A stretch of DNA of 64,000 nucleotides from Dehalococcoidia bacterium (GTDB lineage Bacteria > Chloroflexota > Dehalococcoidia > Dehalococcoidales > W498). The position numbers and the translations under genes were made by a program. Below the pieces are notes generated by a model. It searched no databases. It was not told where the DNA came from and was given only the letters and a program-made list of their open reading frames with translations. The stretch spans positions 62,001-126,000 of the forward strand of contig DUEE01000014.1 in the NCBI GenBank assembly GCA_011170285.1, read 5' to 3'. Positions 1-7,309 of the stretch are shown here, in pieces. Each line of letters starts with the position of its first letter. Within the stretch, counting starts at the first letter, position 1.

Positions 1-1
1 C

Positions 2-1132
2 TGGCGCTATAAAGAAGGTGATAAGCAGGATATACGCTTTGAGGAGAGAATAGGTTGGCTACGTCAGCTAGTTGAGTGGCACCGGGAGCTCAGCGGTGCT
101 GAAGAGTTCCTGGAATCGGTTAAAACAGATATATTCATTGACCAAGTTTTTGTTTACACACCTAAGGGGGAGATAAAGGATTTACCCAAAGGTTCTACTC
201 CCCTTGATTTTGCCTATCGGGTTCATACTGAATTGGGACACCGTTGTATAGGAGCTAAGGTAAATGGTAGGTTGGTGCCACTCAGTTATCAGCTAGGTAA
301 CGGTGATGTAGTAGAGATTATGTCGACTAAGGGGGCGAAGGGACCAAGCCGGGATTGGCTGAATCCGCATTTGGGTCATATTAAAACATCTCATGCTCGG
401 GAGAAGATACGGCAGTGGTTTAAGAAGCAAGAGCGGGTAGAAAATATTGAGCGTGGTCGGGAGCTTTTGGAGAAGGAGACGAGGCGTCTAGGCATAAGAC
501 CCAGTGGGAGGGAGGAGCTGGCTAAGCTGTTCAAATATGATAACCCAGATGACTTTCTGGAGGCTATTGGTTATGGGGGTATTACCACCCATCAGATTGC
601 CTTGAAACTAGCTGCTCAGCAAGAGCCACCTAAGGTAGTGCCTGGAGTTACACCACCTCAGCCACCGACATCAACTGTTCAGGTCTTGGGTGCTGGCGAT
701 ATGCTTACTAATTTGGGTCGGTGTTGTCATCCTGTGCCTGGCGATAAGATTATTGGCTATATTACTCGGAGTAGGGGGGTGACAATCCATCGTCAGGATT
801 GTTACAATGTGATTCATGAAGATGAGAAGGAGAGACTGATTGCGGTGGAGTGGGGGCAGACTGATTCGGTATATCCAGTTAGAATTCAGGTTGAAGCCTG
901 GGATAGAGTAGGGCTGGTGCGTGATATCACTACTGTTGTAGCTGAAGAGAAGGTTAATATTGTGGCAGTGAACCTTATTAATCATGATGACTATACCATA
1001 TCCACATTCCTTACTTTAGAGACGAGGGGATTAGCTCAACTAAGTCGGCTTTTAGCAAAAGTTGAAGGTGTCCGAGGGGTGATAAGCGTGGCTAGGGCTA
1101 GGGATGAGGCAGCTATGAAAGCTAGTCCCTAA
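2..1132 (+). CDS. relA: RelA/SpoT-family (p)ppGpp synthetase/hydrolase, C-terminal part
   Basis: Stringent-response enzyme, cut by the left window edge. The frame is open from base 2, upstream of the first ATG of the ORF track. The visible 376 residues begin in the catalytic-to-TGS linker. They continue with a TGS domain (about residues 42-110, 'DLPKGSTPLDFAYRVHTELG'), a helical region, the conserved Cys/His segment ('GRCCHPVPGD') and a C-terminal ACT domain ('DRVGLVRDITTVVAEEKVN'). The HD hydrolase and synthetase domains lie outside, so it cannot be judged which activity is intact. rpsT follows after 39 bp. Family assignment is firm; the choice between relA and bifunctional rel/spoT is not possible here. 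Confidence 0.93.
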   Translation, partial: WRYKEGDKQDIRFEERIGWLRQLVEWHRELSGAEEFLESVKTDIFIDQVFVYTPKGEIKDLPKGSTPLDFAYRVHTELGHRCIGAKVNGRLVPLSYQLGNGDVVEIMSTKGAKGPSRDWLNPHLGHIKTSHAREKIRQWFKKQERVENIERGRELLEKETRRLGIRPSGREELAKLFKYDNPDDFLEAIGYGGITTHQIALKLAAQQEPPKVVPGVTPPQPPTSTVQVLGAGDMLTNLGRCCHPVPGDKIIGYITRSRGVTIHRQDCYNVIHEDEKERLIAVEWGQTDSVYPVRIQVEAWDRVGLVRDITTVVAEEKVNIVAVNLINHDDYTISTFLTLETRGLAQLSRLLAKVEGVRGVISVARARDEAAMKASP

Positions 1133-1171
1133 GCCTGATTGGTCTATAAAAGATATATAAGGAGGTAAATA

Positions 1172-1468
1172 TTGCCGGTTATTAAATCATCTCGAAAACG
1201 GGTACGGGTAACTGAAAGAATGCGATTACGTAACAAGTCTATTCGTAGCTTATGTAAGACGACCATTACTAAGGCGGAAAGGCTTATTTTCATGGGTGAG
1301 CTGGAATCGGCACAGAGTATGGTAATGGCTGCTATCAGCTCTTTAGATAAAGCGGCTGAAAAAGGGGTTATCCACCCCAATAATGCTGCCCGGCGCAAAT
1401 CACGCTTAATGAAGAAACTAAATGAAGCTGTGTCCTTGGCTGAAACTGAGCCAGACAAGGTTGGATGA
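1172..1468 (+). CDS. rpsT: 30S ribosomal protein S20
   Basis: Small, lysine/arginine-rich 98-residue protein with the S20 pattern: 'IKSSRKRVRVTERMRLRN' at the N terminus, then 'AAEKGVIHPNNAARRKSRLMKKL' near the end. S20 binds 16S rRNA early in 30S assembly. The start is a TTG placed 6 bases after an AAGGAGG Shine-Dalgarno sequence. No ATG is available in frame upstream, and the S20 N terminus fits this TTG. It sits between relA and lexA and is probably cotranscribed with relA. Length is slightly above the usual 85-90 residues. Confidence 0.93.
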   Translation: MPVIKSSRKRVRVTERMRLRNKSIRSLCKTTITKAERLIFMGELESAQSMVMAAISSLDKAAEKGVIHPNNAARRKSRLMKKLNEAVSLAETEPDKVG

Positions 1469-1490
1469 TTCGCTTTCTAGGAACGGGGTA

Positions 1491-1519
1491 TTGACAGGAG
1501 ATCTTATTTAGTGTAGAGT
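1491..1519 (+). promoter_or_regulatory. lexA promoter
   Basis: TTGACA, a 17-base spacer, then TAGAGT. The predicted transcription start is near 1526, immediately before the SOS box, so bound LexA would block initiation or early elongation of its own gene. Confidence 0.6.
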
Positions 1520-1526
1520 CTTAACA

Positions 1527-1538
1527 GAACAAATGTTC
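1527..1538 (+). promoter_or_regulatory. LexA operator (SOS box)
   Basis: GAACAAATGTTC is a perfect dyad. It matches the Gram-positive/Chloroflexota-type SOS consensus GAAC-RNRY-GTTC at every position. It lies just downstream of the lexA promoter and overlaps the first ATG of the ORF. This points to autoregulation and favours the downstream ATG (1548) as the true start. No second copy was found in the window, including upstream of recA. Confidence 0.85.
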
Positions 1539-1547
1539 GCTAAGGGG

Positions 1548-2183
1548 ATGAAGACATTATCATCTAAACAACAGGATATTGTTGATTTTATTCGCCGTTT
1601 TTTGGTGGATAGTGGCTATCCTCCCAGCATCAGGGATATAGTAAGTGGATGTGGGCTTAGCTCGACATCGGTTGTAGATTATAACTTAAAAATATTGGAA
1701 AAGGAAGGGTATATTCGTCGGCATCATGAGGTGTCGCGTGGAATTGAGTTACTGGCTTGGTCTTCTGTCCTGCGGTCTCAAGTTCCTATCATTGGTCAAA
1801 TAGCGGCTGGCGAGCCGATACCAGTGCCTACTCCTGATACCTGGAATGTTACTGCATCATCAGAGATTCTAGAGGTAACCGAAGACTTGACCCGGGGTAG
1901 AGAAGGGGTTTATGCTTTGAAGGTGAGGGGCTGGTCAATGGTGGATGCTTTGGTTAATGATGGTGATATTATACTGATGCAGTATATGAATGTGGTTGAA
2001 AATGGGGAGATGGCAGCAATATGGCTTAAGGCGGAAAAGGAGGTTACACTGAAAAAAGTTTATGTTGAGCCAGGTCGCATCCGCCTCCAGCCGGCAAATA
2101 GGGCCATGAGACCTATATACACTGACCCACAGAATATTGAGATTCAAGGTAGGGTCGTCGCTATTATCAGGCAGTTAGCTTGA
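1548..2183 (+). CDS. lexA: LexA repressor (SOS regulator, self-cleaving serine peptidase)
   Basis: SOS transcriptional repressor. The N-terminal winged helix-turn-helix starts 'MKTLSSKQQDIVDFI' and includes 'GYPPSIRDI'. The C-terminal S24 peptidase domain has the Ala-Gly cleavage site in 'QIAAGEPIP', the catalytic Ser in 'GWSMVDALVNDGD' and the catalytic Lys in 'VTLKKVY', at about the usual Ser-Lys spacing. The ORF track begins 15 bases upstream at 1533, inside the operator. The 1548 ATG matches the family N terminus, but its AAGGGG is directly adjacent, so a near-leaderless start at 1533 remains possible. RecA, the co-protease, is encoded at 42-43 kb. All catalytic residues are present. Confidence 0.93.
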   Translation: MKTLSSKQQDIVDFIRRFLVDSGYPPSIRDIVSGCGLSSTSVVDYNLKILEKEGYIRRHHEVSRGIELLAWSSVLRSQVPIIGQIAAGEPIPVPTPDTWNVTASSEILEVTEDLTRGREGVYALKVRGWSMVDALVNDGDIILMQYMNVVENGEMAAIWLKAEKEVTLKKVYVEPGRIRLQPANRAMRPIYTDPQNIEIQGRVVAIIRQLA

Positions 2184-2242
2184 TTTTTATTGTTAATAAG
2201 TATGAATTAGCAACAGCCTAATCTGGCAGCGGAAGAGGAGAT

Positions 2243-2812
2243 ATGATTTTATCTCAGTTTCAGAGTATAGGGCGTGACCTCTCTACTAAGGGGTTGGTTT
2301 CTTCCAATAGCGGGAATCTAAGTATCCGGCTGGGAGAGCATATGATTATTACTCGGCGTGGTAGTCGGTTGGGTTATCTTGAAGAACATGATTTGATAGA
2401 GACTGGAATAAGTAAGAATGACAGGAATACACCTTTAGCCTCGGTAGAATTAGCCGTCCACCGCGCTATTTATCAAGAGACCACAGCTCAAGCTATTGTC
2501 CATGCCCATCCACCTCACGCCATTGCCCTGTCACTAACTGAAACTGAGATTGTGCTTGGTGATACTGAGGGTCAGTCTATTCTGGACCGGGCTCCTGTCT
2601 TGGGTTGGCATATGGATGTGAGGCCAGGGGGTCTGGCTGATATAATTGGTCAGGCATTAAAGCAGTCCCGGATTATTATGGTTCACGGGCACGGCAGCTT
2701 TGCCATAGGTCAGCTACTTGAGGAAGCCTGTAATTGCACAACTACGCTAGAGGGAAGCTGCCGTATCATTTGCATATTGAAGTCTTTGCAGGCAAGCTCA
2801 GATAAGAGATAG
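2243..2812 (+). CDS. class II aldolase/adducin-family protein (fuculose-phosphate aldolase-like)
   Basis: Zn-dependent class II aldolase fold, 189 residues. The expected metal and catalytic residues are visible: acid/base Glu69 in 'ASVELAVHRAIY', His87 and His89 in 'VHAHPPHA', and His148/His150 in 'MVHGHGSFA'. The 'SNSGNLSIR' phosphate-binding motif sits near residue 22. Known members cleave fuculose-1-P or rhamnulose-1-P, epimerise ribulose-5-P or dehydrate methylthioribulose-P. The sequence does not tell which applies here, and no sugar-utilisation genes are nearby. A GAGGAG Shine-Dalgarno site precedes the ATG. It is convergent with plsY. Confidence 0.8.
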   Translation: MILSQFQSIGRDLSTKGLVSSNSGNLSIRLGEHMIITRRGSRLGYLEEHDLIETGISKNDRNTPLASVELAVHRAIYQETTAQAIVHAHPPHAIALSLTETEIVLGDTEGQSILDRAPVLGWHMDVRPGGLADIIGQALKQSRIIMVHGHGSFAIGQLLEEACNCTTTLEGSCRIICILKSLQASSDKR

Positions 2813-2828
2813 CTTATCTCTCTCCTCT
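2800..2828. terminator. possible bidirectional terminator between aldolase gene and plsY
   Basis: AGATAAG-loop-CTTATCT is a 7-bp perfect stem followed by a pyrimidine-rich CTCTCCTCTTTT run, at the convergent junction of two genes. The stem is AT-rich and overlaps the aldolase stop codon, so strength is doubtful. Confidence 0.3.
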
Positions 2829-3506
2829 TTTATGTTTGTCTCTCCGCAGTAGTTCATTGAGAAGTTTTTGTTTACTTCCAGCATTGGCTACAGCGGTGGC
2901 GGCTGTAGGCATAAAATGGAGAACTAACATTAGCAGTATAACAATGGTAAAGGCAACTTCTAGCCCTGATTTTTCCAGCAACCAGGTAGAGAGGGGCACC
3001 GAAAGGAGTCCGATGTTTATTGACAGGACAGGGTTTCGGGTAATTATTATAAGTATAAGCGTTATGGCGAGAGTAATTAGTATCTCCCTGGGCATCAGGA
3101 CGGCTAGAACACCTATGGTAGTAGCTAGACCATTTCCCCCGGTGAATTTCAGGTAGACAGACCAAATATGCCCGGCAATTGCTGCCAGTCCGGCTAGTAG
3201 GACAAAGTTTTCAGGTGCACCTAGTGAGTATTGAGCTATGGTTATAGCTCCGAGGGGGACATTTAGTAACCACTGGGCTATAGCTACTGCCGCTGCTCCC
3301 TTACTAACATCGAAAATTCCTACAGCTACACCGGCTCCCCACCCCGCCTGCTGGAAGGCATTTCGACCGCCAACATTACCCCCACCCATCTGCCGGATGT
3401 CTTTGCCCTTTATCAAGCGAACCGCAATATAGGCTGATGGTATTGAACCGAGCAGGTAACCACCAACTACGGCAATAATAATAGTAATAATCTCATTAAC
3501 TATCAT
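2814..3506 (-). CDS. plsY: acyl-phosphate:glycerol-3-phosphate acyltransferase PlsY (copy 1)
   Basis: Integral membrane enzyme that makes lysophosphatidate from acyl-phosphate and glycerol-3-phosphate, the first step of phospholipid synthesis. It has 230 residues with several hydrophobic segments. Motif 1 is 'GGGNVGGRNAFQ' (family GSGNxGATN) followed by 'IFDVSKGAAA'. Motif 2 is 'GHIWSVYLKFTGGNGLATT', in which the usual GGKG lysine is Asn and the usual Pro is Ser. It is the last gene of a dnaJ-ilvE-plsY operon (19 bp after ilvE). A second PlsY is encoded at 38352-39041. Family is certain; activity of this divergent copy is less so. Confidence 0.85.
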   Translation of the reverse strand: MIVNEIITIIIAVVGGYLLGSIPSAYIAVRLIKGKDIRQMGGGNVGGRNAFQQAGWGAGVAVGIFDVSKGAAAVAIAQWLLNVPLGAITIAQYSLGAPENFVLLAGLAAIAGHIWSVYLKFTGGNGLATTIGVLAVLMPREILITLAITLILIIITRNPVLSINIGLLSVPLSTWLLEKSGLEVAFTIVILLMLVLHFMPTAATAVANAGSKQKLLNELLRRDKHKRGER

Positions 3507-3525
3507 TTAACCCTATGCTAAGGGT

Positions 3526-4434
3526 TTATTTTTGATAAGCCGCTGTGCACCAGTTAAGGTATTTTGGATTATTACCTCGTATTACCCCGGAATAGAGCTG
3601 TTGTAATTTACTGGTTATGTCACCAATTTCACCGTTGCCTATCTTACAGCGGTCTATCTCAGCTACAGGGGTTATATTGGCGGCAGTGCCGGTTAAAAAG
3701 CATTCGTCAGCATTATAAAGCTCAGTGCGCTCAATAGGTCTTTCTATGGTTTCGATACCCAGCTCATTTTTAGCCAGTTTTATTGTCGTATCGCGGGTAA
3801 TACCCATCAAAATACTATTATAACTGGCTGGTGTCACCAATTTGCCGTTAATAACCAGAAAGATGTTCTCACCACTCCCTTCAGCGACATAGCCATCCAG
3901 GGTAAGCATAATGGCCTCGTCGAAGCCATTCCCAATAGCTTCCGTTTTGGCTAGGGCATTGTTGATATAAAGTCCGGAAAGCTTAGCCCGAGGTATTTCC
4001 TTAGGGCATCGCCAGGAAGAAACAGCACACCTGGCTTTGTCTACATCTAAATACCGTCCCCAGGGCATAGCCAGAATGAGGAAATCGTCTTCTAAATTAT
4101 GTAGTCGTACACCCAGAGCCTCGGAGCTTTTATAAGCTAATGGACGGATATAAATATCTTCTTGGAAACCGCACTTTTTAACTAGTTCAATTGTTATCTG
4201 GCATAGCTCATCAATAGTATGGGCGAGGTTAATGTTCAACACCTGACAGCCCTGATGCATTCGCTGATAGTGTTCTTCAAGACGAAATAGGTAAATCTGC
4301 CTTTGCTCACTACTCCAGTTACCCCTGATGCCCTCAAAAACAGCAGTGCCGTAGTGAAGGGAGTTGGTCATAATCCCTATCTTAGCTTCGGCTAGGGGAA
4401 TGAACTGCTGGCGAAAGTAGACATATGAAGACAT
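3526..4434 (-). CDS. ilvE: branched-chain amino acid aminotransferase
   Basis: PLP-dependent fold-type IV transaminase, 302 residues, for the last step of Leu/Ile/Val synthesis (2-oxo acid + Glu). Visible family signatures are 'LHYGTAVFEGIRG' near residue 27, the PLP lysine (about Lys151) in 'IPRAKLSGLYINNALAK', and 'VAEGSGENIFLV' with the following phosphate-binding 'GITRDTTIKLA'. AAAGGAG precedes the ATG. It sits 30 bp downstream of the dnaJ-like gene and upstream of plsY. A D-amino acid transaminase or 4-amino-4-deoxychorismate lyase is less likely given the length and the 'YIRPLAYKSSEALGV' segment. Confidence 0.9.
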   Translation of the reverse strand: MSSYVYFRQQFIPLAEAKIGIMTNSLHYGTAVFEGIRGNWSSEQRQIYLFRLEEHYQRMHQGCQVLNINLAHTIDELCQITIELVKKCGFQEDIYIRPLAYKSSEALGVRLHNLEDDFLILAMPWGRYLDVDKARCAVSSWRCPKEIPRAKLSGLYINNALAKTEAIGNGFDEAIMLTLDGYVAEGSGENIFLVINGKLVTPASYNSILMGITRDTTIKLAKNELGIETIERPIERTELYNADECFLTGTAANITPVAEIDRCKIGNGEIGDITSKLQQLYSGVIRGNNPKYLNWCTAAYQK

Positions 4435-4464
4435 TTCTAAAAACTCCTTTCTTGGATGGAGGTC

Positions 4465-5127
4465 TTATTTGACCTTGACTTGAATTAGAATATCTCCTGG
4501 CTGACTATCGGTTATCTGACGAGCATTGCTCAATTTTACTTTCATTCCAGTTTTTATTCTGGCTGGAATTTTTACCTTCAAGGTTTTTCCTTTCCGGGTT
4601 AAGTCCTTTTCTATTCCTTGAGCGGCTTGTTCTTTGGTAATGATTATTTCGTAGTGAACATCTTGAGGTTTAGCTTTCTGAGCTTGGGCAAATAATTCCG
4701 CTAAACTAATTCTTCCGGGCATCTCAAATCTCATTTCTCGACCGCCGAACCCTTTATCGAATTTCTTAAAGGAATACCCCCTGCCTCCCAGTGAATCGCT
4801 GAATATATCGTCCAAAAAGTCGAACCTGAGCCCGGCTCCACCAAAATCCTTTATCATATCTTCAAAAGTCCCTCTGGTAAAAGTGCTGCCAAAGATATCG
4901 CCGATATCGCCAATGGTGCCAAATTGGTCATATTGGCTTCTTTTTTCAGGGTCGCCAAGAATTGCGTAGGCTTCGTTTATTTCCTTGAACTTGTCATTAG
5001 CCCATTTCTCTTTTCCGGGATTACGGTCGGGGTGATACTGCATAGCCAGCTTTCTGTAGGCTTTTTTAATCTCGTCACTGGTGGCATTTCTTGATACCCC
5101 TAGAATTTGATAGTAATCTTTAGCCAT
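4465..5127 (-). CDS. short DnaJ-like co-chaperone (J domain + C-terminal substrate-binding domain, no zinc finger)
   Basis: The N-terminal J domain (residues 1-70) has the HPD motif at 32-34 ('[10 protein letters not shown]') and '[19 protein letters not shown]'. A Gly/Phe-rich linker follows (about 75-135), then a single DnaJ C-terminal beta domain ending '[12 protein letters not shown]'. At 220 residues it lacks the CXXCXGXG zinc repeats of true DnaJ, so it resembles a CbpA-type or truncated type II J protein. It should stimulate a DnaK ATPase, but no dnaK or grpE is in the window. It is the first gene of the operon with ilvE and plsY. No CIRCE element was seen upstream. Confidence 0.85.
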   Translation of the reverse strand: MAKDYYQILGVSRNATSDEIKKAYRKLAMQYHPDRNPGKEKWANDKFKEINEAYAILGDPEKRSQYDQFGTIGDIGDIFGSTFTRGTFEDMIKDFGGAGLRFDFLDDIFSDSLGGRGYSFKKFDKGFGGREMRFEMPGRISLAELFAQAQKAKPQDVHYEIIITKEQAAQGIEKDLTRKGKTLKVKIPARIKTGMKVKLSNARQITDSQPGDILIQVKVK

Positions 5128-5165
5128 TGGTACATCTCAGTCCTTACTTTGTTCCACCGTCGTCA

Positions 5166-5174
5166 ATTATAGCA
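5166..5174 (-). promoter_or_regulatory. extended -10 promoter for the dnaJ-like/ilvE/plsY operon
   Basis: On the minus strand the sequence reads TGCTATAAT, a perfect extended -10 box about 39 bases upstream of the dnaJ-like start. No clear -35 hexamer is visible, which is typical for extended -10 promoters. Confidence 0.5.
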
Positions 5175-5220
5175 TATTGGTTATAAGAGTTATAAGTCTC
5201 TTACAGAACTAGGCAGGTGA

Positions 5221-5249
5221 TTGTGGTAAAATACAAAATATGCTAGCAT
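5221..5249 (+). promoter_or_regulatory. promoter for the sugar-nucleotide pyrophosphorylase gene
   Basis: TTGTGG, a 17-base spacer, then TAGCAT with the extended TGC just before it. It lies 34 bases upstream of the ATG and is divergent from the dnaJ-like promoter. Confidence 0.45.
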
Positions 5250-5282
5250 AAGCGCTGCTGTAAGCAAATCTGAGGAATAGCG

Positions 5283-6374
5283 ATGAAAGCAGTTATTCTG
5301 GTGGGTGGAGAGGCAACCAGGCTACTTCCCCTTACCTGCAATACCCCCAAAGTTATGGTTCCTGTGATTAATATCCCATTTTTGGAACATGTTATTCACT
5401 ATCTCAGCCAGCATCAAATAAAAGATATAATTCTGGCTCAAAGACATCTTTCGCAATCTATCAAAAGCTATTTTGGCAATGGTAGTCGGTTTGAGGTCGA
5501 GCTTACCTGTACTATAGAAGATATCCCTCTGGGGACGGCCGGGGCAGTGAAAAACGCTGAACAGTATTTAGATGACACCTTCCTGGTGCTGAATGGTGAC
5601 ATTTACACTGACCTGGACATTGCGGCTATGATAGACTTTCACCTCAAAAGAAAGGCAAAGGCAACCATTGCCCTTACTCCAGTGGATGACCCTACCAGCT
5701 ATGGTTTAATAGAAACTAATGCCCAAGGGAGGGTTACACGCTTTTTAGAAAAGCCTCAGTGGAGTGAGGTGACTACCAATATGATAAATGCCGGTACCTA
5801 TGTTCTGGAACCTGAAGCCCTAAACCGCATTCCACCTCAAGCTAATTTCAGTTTTGAGCATGAGCTATTCCCACTACTTTTAGATCAAGGTGAGCCAGTT
5901 TATGCCTATACTTCCTCTGCCTATTGGATAGACATAGGCACTCCAGAAAAATACTTTCAGCTACATCGGGACTTGTTCAGCGGCAATAGCGCCCGGCATA
6001 GTTGCCCGATAGGTGACGAGGTGCTGGTTGGTGAGCAAAGCTACATCCATCCTACAGTTCATATAAGGGGACCGGCTGTAATAGGCAGTAACTGCATTAT
6101 TGGGCATAAGGTTAAACTAACCGGACCTGTGGTTATAGGCTCTGGTGGCACAATTCAGGAAGATAGTGTGATTGAGGAATCCATTATCTGGAGAAACGCT
6201 CAGCTAGGGCAGCGGGTTAGCTTAAAGAACTCTATTGTAGCTGACAACTGCCGTCTAAATGACAATACCACTATAGAGGACTCAATCCTGGGTGATAGTG
6301 TAACCGTGGTCAGTGGCTGTAAATTGGAGCCGGGTAGCAAAATCTGGTCCGGGACGACAGTGGAAGTACCCTAA
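5283..6374 (+). CDS. NDP-sugar pyrophosphorylase (mannose-1-P guanylyltransferase-like) with left-handed beta-helix
   Basis: Two-domain protein of 363 residues. The nucleotidyltransferase half begins 'MKAVILVGGEATRLLPLT' with 'PKVMVPVINIPFLEHVI', the metal-binding 'LNGDIYTDLDI' and the sugar-phosphate signature 'EKPQW'. The second half (about 245-360) has hexapeptide repeats ('GPAVIGSNCIIG', 'VIEESIIWRNAQLG') forming a left-handed helix. Such proteins activate sugar-1-phosphates with GTP, UTP or dTTP; the substrate cannot be read from sequence. The usual GGxGTRL loop is GGEATRL here. GAGGAA precedes the start. It appears to be a single-gene transcription unit. Confidence 0.88.
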   Translation: MKAVILVGGEATRLLPLTCNTPKVMVPVINIPFLEHVIHYLSQHQIKDIILAQRHLSQSIKSYFGNGSRFEVELTCTIEDIPLGTAGAVKNAEQYLDDTFLVLNGDIYTDLDIAAMIDFHLKRKAKATIALTPVDDPTSYGLIETNAQGRVTRFLEKPQWSEVTTNMINAGTYVLEPEALNRIPPQANFSFEHELFPLLLDQGEPVYAYTSSAYWIDIGTPEKYFQLHRDLFSGNSARHSCPIGDEVLVGEQSYIHPTVHIRGPAVIGSNCIIGHKVKLTGPVVIGSGGTIQEDSVIEESIIWRNAQLGQRVSLKNSIVADNCRLNDNTTIEDSILGDSVTVVSGCKLEPGSKIWSGTTVEVP

Positions 6375-6584
6375 ATAATCGGTAGTATATGGGAAAGGTC
6401 TTCATCAGAGGAAAGGGGTATATTGACAGTGAGAGCGTATCTGCTTTGACAACCTACAAAATAACGAATAGAATTAAACTGTAACCAAGAAAAGGAGGAT
6501 GCGGCATAAGACCTTAAGGAAGGATGCTGGGGGTACATTTAGGCAAATGGGCTGGCAGTGTTGAGTTTGGGTTCTGTCGGGATA
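6375..6584 (+). other. intergenic leader upstream of the zinc-ribbon pair, no gene seen
   Basis: Contains the 6446-6474 promoter and two purine-rich AAGGAGGATG / AAGGAAGGATG segments near 6492 and 6526. The only ATG ORF (6499, 21 codons) has a Shine-Dalgarno sequence abutting the start, so I do not call it. If the promoter is used, the mRNA has a leader of more than 200 nt before the first zinc-ribbon gene. Confidence 0.5.
6446..6474 (+). promoter_or_regulatory. promoter of the zinc-ribbon gene pair
   Basis: TTGACA, a 17-base spacer, TAGAAT. This is one of the best sigma70-like matches in the window. Another TTGACA at 6423 has no convincing -10 partner. Confidence 0.6.
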
Positions 6585-6599
6585 GATGCTAGAGGGGGC

Positions 6600-6690
6600 A
6601 TTTCAAAGCCCTGTGTGGTTCAATTCAGTGGAAAATTGGCAACAAAGTAGGTGGATATCAACCTAGCTCCCACCGGGGGAATTACAAAGG
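6600..6690 (+). promoter_or_regulatory. structured 5' leader, copy 1 (putative RNA element)
   Basis: Predicted hairpins are AGCC/GGTT (6606-6619), AGGT/ACCT with loop GGATATCA (6649-6664) and TCCC/GGGA (about 6668-6680), ending just before the AAAGGAGG site. The second hairpin covaries with copy 2 (AGGT/ACCT becomes GGGT/ACCC). I do not recognise it as a known riboswitch class. Confidence 0.45.
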
Positions 6691-6697
6691 AGGAATA

Positions 6698-6961
6698 ATT
6701 AGAACCGATATAATCAATAAGATAGATTTAATGTGCGAGGAGTGTGGGCATCAATGGACTATAAATCCACAACCCCTAATGATGCCAGATCAGGAGTGGC
6801 TTGTGTTGATCTGCCCTAACTGTCTTAAGAGTACAACCAAATTAGACTGGAGGGGAGGAACTAAGTTCCCTCTGGAGAGTAAAGGCTATTGGGCCCATCG
6901 CTACTCGGAAGGGAAAAGGTTGGTGGTATTGTCTAGTACATACTCCACAGAGGAAATATAG
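6698..6961 (+). CDS. small zinc-ribbon protein, copy 1 (apparent ATT start)
   Basis: Unrecognised protein of about 87 residues with two CXXC knuckles ('CEECGHQW' and 'CPNCLKS') framing a zinc ribbon, then a basic 'LDWRGGTKFPLES' segment. The ORF track starts at an internal ATG (6731), only one codon before the first Cys. Alignment with copy 2 shows that the true N terminus lies 11 codons upstream. There, AAAGGAGGAATA is followed by ATT where copy 2 has ATG. Either a rare ATT initiation is used, giving low expression, or this copy has lost its start. Function unknown; nucleic-acid or protein binding is only a guess from the zinc ribbon. Confidence 0.7.
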   Translation: MRTDIINKIDLMCEECGHQWTINPQPLMMPDQEWLVLICPNCLKSTTKLDWRGGTKFPLESKGYWAHRYSEGKRLVVLSSTYSTEEI

Positions 6962-6975
6962 ATGTTGGTGGGGAT

Positions 6976-7065
6976 ATTTCAAAGCCCTATAGGGTTCAAG
7001 CCAGTGGGAAATTAGCAACAAAGTGGGTGGATATAACCCTAGCTCCTATGGAGCAATTATAAGGG
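6976..7065 (+). promoter_or_regulatory. structured 5' leader, copy 2 (putative RNA element)
   Basis: Homologous to the copy 1 leader. Hairpins are AGCCC/GGGTT (6982-6995), GGGT/ACCC with loop GGATATA (7025-7039) and a perfect GCTCC-TAT-GGAGC (7042-7054) immediately before the ribosome binding site. The last stem could control access to the Shine-Dalgarno sequence. Confidence 0.45.
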
Positions 7066-7072
7066 AGGAATA

Positions 7073-7309
7073 ATGAGAACCGATATCGTTGATAGGGTAG
7101 ATTTAAAGTGTGAGGAATGTGGACATCAATGGACTATGAACCCACAAACTCTAATGACACCAGGCCAGGAGTGGCTTGTTTTAGTCTGCCCTAACTGTCA
7201 AAATACTACAGCTTTATTAAACTGGAGGGGAGCAAGTAGATTCCCTGTGGAGGGTAGTAGGAGAGGGCTGGTGGTGCAACCCAGCACCTACTCCACAGGG
7301 GATAAGTAA
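7073..7309 (+). CDS. small zinc-ribbon protein, copy 2
   Basis: This 78-residue homologue of the upstream gene starts at ATG with GGGAGGAATA in front. The same architecture is seen: 'MRTDIVDRVDLKCEECGHQW', then 'CPNCQNTT', then 'LNWRGASRFPVEG'. It lacks the 8-residue 'YWAHRYSE' insert of copy 1 but keeps the tail 'TYST'. All four zinc cysteines are present. The frame stays open after the stop for another 40 codons containing a further CXXC (see findings). Function unknown. Being next to prfA is probably incidental. Confidence 0.75.
   Translation: MRTDIVDRVDLKCEECGHQWTMNPQTLMTPGQEWLVLVCPNCQNTTALLNWRGASRFPVEGSRRGLVVQPSTYSTGDK

Larger units (their letters stand above)
6585..7309 (+). repeat. 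tandem duplication, two abutting units of about 376 and 349 bp
   Basis: Unit 1 (6585-6960) and unit 2 (6961-7309) each contain the same conserved leader, an AGGAGGAATA ribosome binding site and a small zinc-ribbon gene. Both begin GATG(C/T)T and share long near-identical runs ('TTTCAAAGCCCT', 'GCAACAAAGT', 'GGTGGATAT'). Divergence is spread over both leader and coding parts, so the duplication is old and both copies seem to have been maintained. Confidence 0.85.

Noticed and set aside
5128-5282. CIRCE heat-shock element upstream of the dnaJ-like gene
   Set aside because: No TTAGCACTC-N9-GAGTGCTAA-like dyad is present.
6499-6564. 21-codon ORF with AAAGGAGG just before the ATG
   Set aside because: The spacing between Shine-Dalgarno and ATG is about one base, and the peptide has no recognisable features.
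6610-6630. GGTTCAA-type sequence in both zinc-ribbon leaders, resembling a tRNA T-loop
   Set aside because: The flanking bases do not form a 5-bp T stem, and no acceptor or anticodon arm can be drawn around it.
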